From: Lysobacterales bacterium
GTDB taxonomy: Bacteria; Pseudomonadota; Gammaproteobacteria; Xanthomonadales; Xanthomonadaceae
DNA: 12,912 bases
Direction: 5' to 3'
Assembly (NCBI GenBank): GCA_015655035.1
Contig: JAATFS010000340.1
Span: 1-12,912, forward strand
The notes beneath the pieces were generated by a model. It was not told the origin of the DNA. It was given only the letters and a program-made list of their open reading frames with translations, and ran no database searches. Numbering within the stretch: position 1 is the stretch's first letter; each line of letters begins with the position of its first letter. Shown here piece after piece: positions 1-7,200 of the stretch. The translations under genes and the position numbers were made by a program.

Positions 1-1
1 G

Positions 2-2335
2 GTGCCGTTGCTGCCGCTGGAGACCGTGGCAGCACAGGAGGTCGTTGCGATGGAATCGACGCGCGGCAGCGATGCCGTCGACGACAAGCCCAACGCCGAT
101 CTCGCGACCGACGAGCTCGAAACGATCCAGGTCACCGGCACGCGCATCCGCGGCGGCACGACTCCATCGCCGGTGATCACCATCGGCAGCGAGCGCATCC
201 GGGAGGAGGGCTTCACCGACCTCGGCGAGGTCATCCGCAGCCTGCCGCAGAACTTCGGTGGCGGTCAGAACCCAGGCGTCATCCCGTTCACGATCTCCGG
301 CGCGGGTGCCCAGAACACGAACCTCAGCGGTGGCTCGGCATTGAATCTGCGGGGCTTGGGGGCGGATGCGACGCTGACACTGCTCAACGGGCGCCGCATG
401 GCCTATGACGGCATCTCCCAGGCGGTCGACATCAGCGCGATTCCGGTGGAGGCGGTGGAGCGCATCGAAGTCGTGGCCGACGGTGCATCGGCCATCTATG
501 GATCCGATGCGGTGGGCGGCGTGGGCAATGTCATCCTCAAGCGCGACTTCGAGGGCGTCACCCTGGGCGCCGGCTACGGGGAGGCGGCTGACGGGGGCCT
601 GGCCACGCGGGAGTACAGCGTCATCGCCGGGCACACCTGGTCCAGCGGTGGGGTGATGGTCACCTACAAGGACGTGACGACCGACCCGATCTATGCGCGG
701 CAACGCGCGTATACCCGGTTCCTGCGTGATCCCTACACGCTGTACCCGGGCAGTGACCTGCGCAGCGGGTTGGTCAGCCTGTCCCAGGCATTGGGCGCCA
801 TCGCAGAATTGCGCCTGGATGCCTTCCGGACCGAGCGCAGCCAGGCCTATGGGGCGTACGACAACCGCAGCAACGTCTACATCCAGGCCACACCGGATGC
901 CACCACGACGCTGCTGTCGCCCCGGCTGGACGTCTTCCTCCCGAACGACTGGACGCTGTCGCTGGGAGCCACCCGTTCGGAAAGCCGCCTGGATCATGCG
1001 CAGACGATCGAGCATGCGGCGACGGGGGCGCTGCTACAACAGACACGGCTGTGCTACTGCAACGAGGGCCGCAGTTACGAGGCCGGTGTCGAAGGCCCCT
1101 TGTTTGTATTGCCGGCCGGTGATGTCCGCATCGCGGTGGGTGCGGGCCGCAGGGAGAACGATTTCTTGGAATACAACAAGGTCACCGGTGTCGCGGTGAT
1201 CGAGGGCGCCGAAGCCACCCGCTTCGCCTATGCCGAATTGCACCTGCCGTTGCTCGGTGATGCTGCCTCGGTCGGCGGTGGCCGCCGGCTGGCATTGACC
1301 GCCGCGGCGCGGTACGAGGACTACGACAGCTTCGGCAGCGTGCTAACTCCCAAGCTGGGCGTGGTCTACAGCCCAGGGAGCGATGTCACGCTCAAGGCCT
1401 CCTGGGGCAAGTCGTTCAAGGGGCCCACGCTGTACCAGCTCAACCGGCAGCGGGCCACGGCGTTCAACTACGCCACCTCCTATGGCGGCAGCGGTTACCC
1501 GCCAGGCGCCACGGTGTTGCTTGTCGATGGGGGCAACCCCAACCTGGAACCGGAGCATGCCCGTACCTGGAGTGCTTCCCTGGCCATCCACCCGGCGGCG
1601 GTGCCCGGCCTGGAGGCCGAGCTGACCTGGTTCGACATCGACTACACCGACCGGGTGGTGGCCCCGATCACGCCGACGTCTCAGGCGCTGAGCAACCCCG
1701 CATTCGCCGAGTTCGTCACCTACTCACCCACCGCCGAGCAGCAGGCGGCGGCGATCGCAGGCGGCACGCTCCTGAACTACATCGGCGTGCCCTACGACCC
1801 GGTCAATGTGGTGGCGGTGGTGCATGCGTACTACACGAACGTCGCCAGCCAGCGGATACGTGGGTTCGATTTGTCGGGCTCCTATGGATTCGACCTGGGA
1901 CCTGGACGGCTCACGCTGCGCGGTTCGTCGAGCTGGCTCCACAGCACCCAGCAGGCGACCACCACCGCATTCGACCTGGCGGGCACCATCCACAATCCGC
2001 CGAAGCTGATGGGCAGGGCGGGAGCGGTGTGGACACGCGGTGGCCTCTCTGCATCGGCCTTCGCCGACTACAAGCACGGCGTGGAGAACGTGGCCGCCGG
2101 CAAGACGACGGCCTCGTTCACCACCGTGGATACCACGCTGCGCTACGCACCGGCCAGGGAGGGCAGCGCGTTGCGTGGCTGGACATTGGCGCTGTCCGTG
2201 CAGAACGTCTTCGACCGGCCGCCACCGTTGCATGACACCTCCGTGCTCACGCCCTACCTGGTGCCGCCGTACGACGCGACGAACTTCTCTGCGATCGGCC
2301 GGTACTTCCTCGCTTCCGTTGCGAGGCACTGGTAA
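2..2335 (+). CDS. TonB-dependent outer-membrane receptor, lasso-cluster type (5' partial)
   Basis: This is an outer-membrane gated channel of the TonB-dependent receptor family. Its position directly before a lasso peptide isopeptidase suggests that it imports the mature lasso peptide made by this locus. The reading frame is open to the first base. The visible N-terminus (PLLPLETVAAQE) looks like the tail of a signal peptide, so the true start lies outside the window. A TonB-box-like segment (LETIQVTGTRI) sits near residue 40, followed by a plug domain with family motifs such as LNLRGLGADATLTLLNGRRM and ERIEVVADGASAIYGSDAVGG. A long beta-barrel follows, with the usual NPNLEPEHARTWSASL segment, and the protein ends in an aromatic residue (ARHW). 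The TAA stop overlaps an ATG by one base (TAATG), indicating coupling to the isopeptidase. The family is secure. The substrate is inferred from context; a siderophore or other ligand remains possible. Confidence 0.93.
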   Translation: MPLLPLETVAAQEVVAMESTRGSDAVDDKPNADLATDELETIQVTGTRIRGGTTPSPVITIGSERIREEGFTDLGEVIRSLPQNFGGGQNPGVIPFTISGAGAQNTNLSGGSALNLRGLGADATLTLLNGRRMAYDGISQAVDISAIPVEAVERIEVVADGASAIYGSDAVGGVGNVILKRDFEGVTLGAGYGEAADGGLATREYSVIAGHTWSSGGVMVTYKDVTTDPIYARQRAYTRFLRDPYTLYPGSDLRSGLVSLSQALGAIAELRLDAFRTERSQAYGAYDNRSNVYIQATPDATTTLLSPRLDVFLPNDWTLSLGATRSESRLDHAQTIEHAATGALLQQTRLCYCNEGRSYEAGVEGPLFVLPAGDVRIAVGAGRRENDFLEYNKVTGVAVIEGAEATRFAYAELHLPLLGDAASVGGGRRLALTAAARYEDYDSFGSVLTPKLGVVYSPGSDVTLKASWGKSFKGPTLYQLNRQRATAFNYATSYGGSGYPPGATVLLVDGGNPNLEPEHARTWSASLAIHPAAVPGLEAELTWFDIDYTDRVVAPITPTSQALSNPAFAEFVTYSPTAEQQAAAIAGGTLLNYIGVPYDPVNVVAVVHAYYTNVASQRIRGFDLSGSYGFDLGPGRLTLRGSSSWLHSTQQATTTAFDLAGTIHNPPKLMGRAGAVWTRGGLSASAFADYKHGVENVAAGKTTASFTTVDTTLRYAPAREGSALRGWTLALSVQNVFDRPPPLHDTSVLTPYLVPPYDATNFSAIGRYFLASVARHW

Positions 2336-2349
2336 TGGAGGGCGTGGCG

Positions 2350-4488
2350 ATGGGCATGGATGAGGCGCGGGCGACCCTCCGCGGGGTACCTCGGGCGAAG
2401 GCTCGCTTCCTGGCGATGGCAACCGTACTGATCGCGTGGGCGAGCGTTGCCCCGGCGGAGGCGATCGCACCACGTCGGCTCCTGGAGGTGGCTGACTTTG
2501 GCGGTGTCACCGTCTCGCCCGACGGCAGGCACGTGGCCTACCGGATCGAGCAGGCTTCGGTAGAGCGCAATAACTACGATTCGGTCTGGTACGTGCAGGA
2601 CATGGAAACGGGCTCGCCGCCGTTGCGCGTGGCCGACGGCGGGATTCCGCTGCGGGAACAGACCGGGCTTTCGGTCCCGGCGCCGGCGACCTGGTCGCCG
2701 GACGGACGCTGGATCTACTACCGGGCCTTGCTGGACGGAAGGGTCGATGTGTGGCGGGCGGCGACGGATGGCTCGGGCACTGCACCGCTGACGCATGACC
2801 CTGCCGATGTCCGCGCATTCACGCTGAGCGATGACGGGCGCGAGCTTCACTACAGCGTGGGTGCTGCTCGCGATGAGGTGGCGGAGGCGGAGCAGGCCGA
2901 GTACGACCAGGGCGTCCGTATCGACCGGACGGTGCCCCTGGGCCAGGGGCTGTTCCGCTCCGGTTTCGTGGGCGGGCGCCTGGCGACGCAGCGCCTGCGC
3001 GACAACGAGGTCATCCGGCATCCGTTGCTGGCCGACGTGCCGGACCGCTGGAAGGCGTTGGATCTCGCCAACGGTAACCGGCGCGACCTGGATGTGCGGG
3101 AGATCCCGCCAGCACCGCTTACCGGTGCCGGCCTTGCGGTGGAACAGGCCGACGTCCGCACGTTGCTGCAGGAACCGGCGGGTAGCCGCATCGCCCTGAT
3201 CATGCGCATCGGCGAGCGCAACGGCCTGCGCGACAGGCCGGGCACGGCGCTCGCCGTGCTTGCGCACAAGCGTGCGCGCACGCTGACCGGATGCAAGGCG
3301 GATGCCTGCACCGGAAAGACGATCACCGCGGTGCATTGGCGGCCGGGAACGGACGAGGTGTTGTTCACCGTGGAGGATCCCGGCGAGGGACACGCGCAAT
3401 CCATCCACCGATGGAACGTGGAAAGCGGCGCGGTTCGGCCAGTGGTACGCAGCCGCGGCTTGGTGAACGGGGGAGTGCGCCTGCTTCCCAGCGACTGCGG
3501 CGTTACTGCGAGTATGCTGGCGTGTGTGGTCGCCGAGGCGGATCGCCCGCCGCGTCTGGAGCGGATCGACATCGAGACCGGCACATGCCAGCTGCTGTTC
3601 GATCCAAACCCGGCACTAACCCGCGATATGGTCAGCACACAGGTCCGGTTGCTGCGCTGGACTGATATGGACGGCCGCCAGTTCACGGGCCAGTTCTATC
3701 CGGCACGGCACACAGGCCCCGGCCGGCCGCCGCTGTTCGTCAGCTACTACTGGTGCAAGGGATTCGTGCGTGGAGGCCTTGGCGAGGAGTTGCCGTTCGC
3801 ATCGCTCGCCGAGCGCGGCATCGCGGCGCTGTGCATCAACCTGGCACCCTCCATGGAGGATGGTGTGGAGCAGTACGAACAGGGGCGCTCCGCTGTCGAG
3901 AGCGCGGTGGCGCTGCTGGTTGCACAAGGGGAGATCGATGCTGGCCGGGTCGGCATGGGCGGGCTGAGTTTCGGTGCCGAAATCACCATGTGGACCGCCA
4001 TGCATTCACAGGTCCTGACCGCCGCATCGGTGAGCTCGCTGGGCCTGTCGCCGCTGTACTACCTGCTGCTCAGCAACTTCGGCGATGCCTTCCACACGCG
4101 CCTGCGGATGGGTTGGCAGCTCGGTTCGCTGGAGGAAACGCCGGAACGATGGCGGCGCTTCTCACCGCTGTTCAACCTGGATCGCATCCGCGCGCCGATC
4201 CTGATGCAGTTGCCGGAGCAGGAGTACATCCATTCGCTGGATTACGCCGTGCCGCTTATGCGCGAAGGCCGGGCCGACATGTATGTGTTCCCCAACGAGC
4301 CGCACCAGAAATTCCAGCCTCGGCACAAGCTGGCGGTCTACGAGCGCAACCTGGACTGGTTCCGGTTCTGGCTGCTGGACGAGGAGGATCCGAGCCTGGC
4401 GAAACGCCATCAGTATGAGCACTGGCGGGCAATGAAGGCCGGTCTGCAAGTGGCAGCCGAGCGCAGTGACACTGGCGATGGAAGCTAG
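2350..4488 (+). CDS. Lasso peptide isopeptidase (Atxe2-like, S9 prolyl-oligopeptidase fold)
   Basis: The predicted enzyme is a serine hydrolase that opens the isopeptide bond of a threaded lasso peptide. The start at 2350 is preferred because GGAGGG (2337-2342) lies 7 bases upstream. An alternative ATG at 2335 overlaps the receptor stop and adds five residues. Counted from 2350 (712 aa), residues about 15-38 form a basic then hydrophobic segment ending in APAEA, which looks like a signal peptide. A beta-propeller follows, with repeated SPDGR/SDDGR blade motifs near residues 56, 117 and 158. The C-terminal alpha/beta-hydrolase domain has the nucleophile elbow GGLSFG (Ser540), an acidic residue in PEQEY (Glu623) and His652 in PNEPHQKF. 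The Ser-to-acid spacing of 83 residues agrees with my recollection of Atxe2, where the acid is a glutamate. The gene is coupled to the receptor and its stop overlaps the stop of the C gene. A generic S9 peptidase is the alternative, but the context argues strongly against it. Confidence 0.9.
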   Translation: MGMDEARATLRGVPRAKARFLAMATVLIAWASVAPAEAIAPRRLLEVADFGGVTVSPDGRHVAYRIEQASVERNNYDSVWYVQDMETGSPPLRVADGGIPLREQTGLSVPAPATWSPDGRWIYYRALLDGRVDVWRAATDGSGTAPLTHDPADVRAFTLSDDGRELHYSVGAARDEVAEAEQAEYDQGVRIDRTVPLGQGLFRSGFVGGRLATQRLRDNEVIRHPLLADVPDRWKALDLANGNRRDLDVREIPPAPLTGAGLAVEQADVRTLLQEPAGSRIALIMRIGERNGLRDRPGTALAVLAHKRARTLTGCKADACTGKTITAVHWRPGTDEVLFTVEDPGEGHAQSIHRWNVESGAVRPVVRSRGLVNGGVRLLPSDCGVTASMLACVVAEADRPPRLERIDIETGTCQLLFDPNPALTRDMVSTQVRLLRWTDMDGRQFTGQFYPARHTGPGRPPLFVSYYWCKGFVRGGLGEELPFASLAERGIAALCINLAPSMEDGVEQYEQGRSAVESAVALLVAQGEIDAGRVGMGGLSFGAEITMWTAMHSQVLTAASVSSLGLSPLYYLLLSNFGDAFHTRLRMGWQLGSLEETPERWRRFSPLFNLDRIRAPILMQLPEQEYIHSLDYAVPLMREGRADMYVFPNEPHQKFQPRHKLAVYERNLDWFRFWLLDEEDPSLAKRHQYEHWRAMKAGLQVAAERSDTGDGS

Positions 4489-6230
4489 GGCTGATGCCGT
4501 ACCCAGTTCTCGACCATGCAGATGTCGAACACCCGGGTGAACGAGTGGCCGCGTTCGGGGATGTCATGGCGCAGGAAATCCCGGAGCGCGTCTGCATCCA
4601 GCAGGCCGCGCTCCTGGAGCCGGCCCTGTAGCAGGTAGTCGCGCATCTGTTCCCTGTTGCGCCGGTACACGGTACCCAGGTAGCTCATGAAAGTGCCCTT
4701 GCTGCGGCGGTTGAGGATGTCGGCAGGCAGGACGTCCGCGAACGCTGTCCTCGCCACAGCGCGGTTCCGGCCTCCGGCGATCCACATCCAGGTGGGCGCG
4801 CGGAGGCAGGCTTCCACCACTGGCTGCGACAGCAGCGGCATCCGCATCGGCCGCTGCGCGCCACAAGCCAGGCTGTCCCGATACGCCTGGCTCGTGGCGA
4901 GGCCGCGGATCCGTTCGCGATCTCCGGGCAGGGCATCCGGTGGGGCTGCGCCCCAGGGATGATCGTCGGCAGGCACGCCGGCGATGTTCTTCGACAGAAA
5001 GGTGTTGTCCGGCGGGCGGGACATGCCGGGCGGGCGCCGCATCTTCCGAAGCGTCAGCCTGCCTGCCTTCCATAGGGTGCACTGGTGCAGCGCGGCCAGG
5101 TCCTGGACGGCGGCAAGCCCGGCAGTGGGCCCGCGTTCCCGGAGTGCATCCGCGGCCGGGGCGGCCGTATCGAGCGAACAGAAGACCGTGTCGCCGCCAC
5201 CTCCGGAGAAGAAGCCGCGGACGCCATGGCGGTTGGCCGCCGCCAGCATGATCTCGTCCACGGCATGTTGAAGGGCGCCTATCCTGGGCATCAGGCATTG
5301 CGGGTGCAGGGGGAAGTCGAAGTGCGCATCATCGAGTCGAAGCGTTTCGGTGTGGAGTTCGACGCCAAGCTGGTCCGCGACCTGCACCGCATAGTGGCGC
5401 TCGTCAGCGCCCGGAACCGCCGTGACGAGAGACGTGCAGACGACTTTCGCAGCTGAATCCGGCAGGCATACCCCTACGATGGACGAATCGAGCCCGCCCG
5501 AGAGCTCGAGCAGGATGGTCTTGTCGATGCCTGCCAGCGCCCGCACCGAAGAGGTCACTGCGGCACGGACATCCGCTGCGGCCTTGTTTGGGTCGGCATG
5601 CCGGGTGCCGGCCGCGACGAAATCCCAGGGGGACCACGCCTGGTGTGTAATTGCATTGTTTCCTTTCAGGTGCAATGAGCAACCCGGCAAGAGTTCCCTG
5701 ATGCCCGCGAGTGCCGTGCGTGCAGTTTTCAGTTGTGGAAACGACAGACGATGATGGATTGCATCCCAGTCCACCTGCCTGCGGTACAGGCCGAGCTGTT
5801 CCGGCAGGCCGATGTCTGAAGTGATGAAGCCATGGCCCCGTTGCAGCGAGTAGAAACAAGACACGTCACCGGAAGGAGACGGCTCGCGCAAGACGGTAAA
5901 GCCACCGTGTTCGTCCGCCGGTTGCAGAAGAAGGTACGGACCCCAGCAATGCTTGATGAGGTGATCGCGCGCCTGTGCGGCATCGGTGAAACCGGGAAGT
6001 TGGCTGGCGTCTTCGATGATGGCACCGTCCTTGGAGAAGAGACGCCCAAGGATCGTGCCCAACCTCGGTATCGACAGGACAGGTGTGTCCTCGGCCACGA
6101 ACAAGATCAGCGTTGGATAAGCGATCTGGCGTTGCATGCCGACATCACGAAGGGCCGCTTCCACCTGGGTGAGGGCGTCGGCCTCCAGGCCGTTTGACCC
6201 ATCGGCAAGGGCGAGGTAGCGGACGCTCAT
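4485..6230 (-). CDS. Lasso peptide macrolactam synthetase C (asparagine synthetase B-like)
   Basis: This ATP-dependent enzyme is predicted to adenylate the side-chain carboxylate of core Glu7 and join it to the alpha-amine of Gly1, closing the lasso ring. The protein has 581 residues counted from the ATG. An N-terminal region (about 1-200) resembles the glutaminase half of asparagine synthetase B, but the catalytic Cys2 is missing (it begins MSVRYLA), as is usual for lasso C proteins that do not need ammonia. The synthetase domain (about 205-575) carries the pyrophosphatase loop SGGLDSS at 244-250 and the downstream FFSGGGGDTVF motif. The ATG overlaps the B stop as TGATG. A GTG three bases earlier (6233) is an alternative start, but the AGGGTG upstream is better spaced for the ATG. 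The gene ends tail-to-tail with the isopeptidase, with overlapping TAG codons and no intergenic terminator. Confidence 0.93.
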   Translation of the reverse strand: MSVRYLALADGSNGLEADALTQVEAALRDVGMQRQIAYPTLILFVAEDTPVLSIPRLGTILGRLFSKDGAIIEDASQLPGFTDAAQARDHLIKHCWGPYLLLQPADEHGGFTVLREPSPSGDVSCFYSLQRGHGFITSDIGLPEQLGLYRRQVDWDAIHHRLSFPQLKTARTALAGIRELLPGCSLHLKGNNAITHQAWSPWDFVAAGTRHADPNKAAADVRAAVTSSVRALAGIDKTILLELSGGLDSSIVGVCLPDSAAKVVCTSLVTAVPGADERHYAVQVADQLGVELHTETLRLDDAHFDFPLHPQCLMPRIGALQHAVDEIMLAAANRHGVRGFFSGGGGDTVFCSLDTAAPAADALRERGPTAGLAAVQDLAALHQCTLWKAGRLTLRKMRRPPGMSRPPDNTFLSKNIAGVPADDHPWGAAPPDALPGDRERIRGLATSQAYRDSLACGAQRPMRMPLLSQPVVEACLRAPTWMWIAGGRNRAVARTAFADVLPADILNRRSKGTFMSYLGTVYRRNREQMRDYLLQGRLQERGLLDADALRDFLRHDIPERGHSFTRVFDICMVENWVRHQP

Positions 6231-6907
6231 CACACCACCCTGATGGGTGTGTGGGCGTGGGTGTTACCGACGGTATCGTTCAGCACCAACGTGCCGACCT
6301 GGACCCAGCAGTGCGCCGAGAAGGGCGCACCTGTCACGGCGAAGACGAGGTTCGCGGCAAGTCCGCGTTTGGCCAGGAACCTGATGAGCGAGATCGAATC
6401 GAGCAGGCAGCAGGTTTCGATGGGGACGTACGGCCGGGCACGCAGGAAAGTCGTTGCCACATCAGCGAACCGGTGTTCGGGAATCTTGCCCTGTGGACCT
6501 CTGGCTTGGAGCACCTTGCAGCGGCGGTATGCGTCCAGCATGGAAAGGACGTGCGCCAGGCGCTGCGTCTTCAGCTGCACCTGAGCGCGAGTGACGATCA
6601 TGATCGTATCGAGCAGATCAAGCGCGGTGGTGGGTCTTTGGGTCTGTACAAGCTCTATGGCACTGCGCGCCGGGCGATCCATGGTCGGCTGCGGTTGAGG
6701 CGCAATGAAGGACTGGGCCTCGGTGAGTAGGCCTGAGTCGATCAGCTTCTTTAGATCGTGATCTGTGCTTTCGCCGCGCTGATGGGCCTTGAAGCGCAGC
6801 TCCATCGTCTCCGACAGGCGGAAGTAGCGGTCCTTGCCGGTGTCGAGAAAGACCAGAAGACCATCGACATTGCAATACGAAAGGTCGCCATGTAATTGAA
6901 GAGACAT
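6230..6907 (-). CDS. Lasso peptide leader peptidase B (fused RRE plus transglutaminase-like protease)
   Basis: This protein recognises the precursor leader and cleaves it before core Gly1. The chosen start (MSLQLHGDLSY, 225 aa) has GAGGG seven bases upstream. The open frame extends to 6934, but that start would lie inside the A-B hairpin. Residues about 1-75 match a PqqD-like RiPP recognition element (LLVFLDTGKDRYFRLSETME, then LIDSGLLTE). The linker is variable. Residues about 95-225 form the transglutaminase-like domain, with a cysteine pair in ETCCLLDS (Cys167 the likelier nucleophile), His199 in SAHCWVQ and Asp211 in LNDT, the expected Cys-His-Asp triad. Fusion of B1 and B2 in one chain is normal for proteobacterial lasso clusters, whereas actinobacteria and firmicutes usually split them. 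The gene lies 48 bases downstream of A and is coupled to C. Confidence 0.93.
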   Translation of the reverse strand: MSLQLHGDLSYCNVDGLLVFLDTGKDRYFRLSETMELRFKAHQRGESTDHDLKKLIDSGLLTEAQSFIAPQPQPTMDRPARSAIELVQTQRPTTALDLLDTIMIVTRAQVQLKTQRLAHVLSMLDAYRRCKVLQARGPQGKIPEHRFADVATTFLRARPYVPIETCCLLDSISLIRFLAKRGLAANLVFAVTGAPFSAHCWVQVGTLVLNDTVGNTHAHTPIRVV

Positions 6908-6924
6908 GCAGATACCCTCGGGCA

Positions 6925-6950
6925 AAGGGCGCACCTTTCGGTGCGCCCTT
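6925..6950 (-). promoter_or_regulatory. A-B intergenic RNA hairpin with GAAA tetraloop
   Basis: A perfect 11-bp inverted repeat (AAGGGCGCACC / GGTGCGCCCTT) encloses a four-base loop that reads GAAA in the operon transcript, a GNRA tetraloop. It begins five bases after the A stop codon and ends 17 bases before the B start. The bases after it in the direction of transcription are TTTGCCCGAGG, not a uridine tract, so it is unlikely to be an efficient intrinsic terminator. It more likely protects the 3' end of the A message or partly attenuates readthrough, giving more precursor than enzymes. Hairpins at this place are known from other proteobacterial lasso operons. Confidence 0.85.
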
Positions 6951-6955
6951 GTTGC

Positions 6956-7096
6956 TCACTCTTCAGAGATCCCGGGCATCGGAATCTGACCCACGGGCTC
7001 AAAGCCGAGGTCTGTGCCCCGCGTCTCGACGCTGGCGACGCCGAGTACGATCACGTCTTCCGGCGCACTGGTGCGGTTGCTCTCGTTCGTATCCAT
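6956..7096 (-). CDS. Lasso peptide precursor A, 46 aa, predicted seven-residue ring
   Basis: This small gene was found by translating the minus strand upstream of B. The ATG at 7096 has AGGAGA five bases upstream, and an in-frame TAG four codons upstream fixes the start. The leader is residues 1-26 and ends in EDVIVLGVASVETR, with the Thr at position -2 that lasso maturation enzymes require. The core begins at Gly27: GTDLGFEPVGQIPMPGISEE (20 aa). Within acceptor positions 7-9 only Glu7 is acidic (Pro8 and Val9 follow), so a Gly1-Glu7 macrolactam of seven residues is predicted. From memory, the leader end resembles that of astexin-1, and the PGISEE tail matches the encoded tail of xanthomonin I. 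My hand-summed monoisotopic mass for the full 20-residue lasso is 2053.97 Da neutral; if ISEE is trimmed it is 1595.77 Da. Genes B and C follow directly downstream. Confidence 0.93.
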   Translation of the reverse strand: MDTNESNRTSAPEDVIVLGVASVETRGTDLGFEPVGQIPMPGISEE

Positions 7097-7103
7097 CGCT
7101 GTC

Positions 7104-7149
7104 TCCTACGGTTGCGTCATGGACGTCCCATGACAGACGCAGCGTAGGA
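7104..7149 (-). promoter_or_regulatory. Long 5'-UTR hairpin overlapping the Shine-Dalgarno of the lasso precursor
   Basis: In the transcript an outer stem UCCUACG/CGUAGGA (7 bp) is followed by UGC/GCA (3 bp) and an inner perfect stem GUCAUGG/CCAUGAC (7 bp) with a five-base loop, separated by small internal loops. That makes 17 pairs within 46 bases. Pairing UGCGUC with GACGCA is an alternative register with the same pair count. The 3' arm CGUAGGA contains most of the AGGAGA ribosome site of gene A, so the folded leader should hide it. As DNA the same dyad could instead be a protein operator. Which role applies cannot be decided from sequence. Confidence 0.6.
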
Positions 7150-7155
7150 ACCAGG

Positions 7156-7200
7156 TTTTTTTGTTTTCAAATGATTATTCGGCTGTAATCCGTTAATTCT
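7156..7200 (-). promoter_or_regulatory. AT-rich probable promoter region of the lasso ABC operon
   Basis: This AT-rich stretch, with an A7 run on the operon strand, stands out in otherwise GC-rich DNA upstream of A. TTGAAA (7165-7170) is a fair -35 box, but the matching -10 (CTACGC at 7142-7147) is poor and would start transcription inside the leader hairpin. AATAAT (7174-7179) is a fair -10, but its -35 is weak. An inverted repeat GATTA-N8-TAATC lies at 7173-7190 and could bind a regulator such as the neighbouring GntR protein. I cannot assign exact boxes. The rest of 7097-7323 shows nothing else I can support. Confidence 0.4.

Noticed and set aside
2335..2349. ATG at 2335 as the isopeptidase start
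   Set aside because: It overlaps the receptor stop and is possible through coupling, but GGAGGG is placed ideally for the ATG at 2350, so the later start is preferred.
2254..3408. A 384-codon minus-strand frame opposite the isopeptidase
   Set aside because: It reads Arg- and Pro-rich low-quality protein and overlaps well-supported genes on the plus strand.
6908..6934. Earlier start for the B gene
   Set aside because: That start lies inside the A-B hairpin and has no ribosome site. The internal ATG at 6907 has GAGGG at the right distance and the normal N-terminus of an RRE domain.
7107..7131. Two tiny upstream open frames (MGRP and MTQP) in the lasso leader
   Set aside because: Neither has a ribosome site and both lie within the hairpin. 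They are probably chance ATGs.
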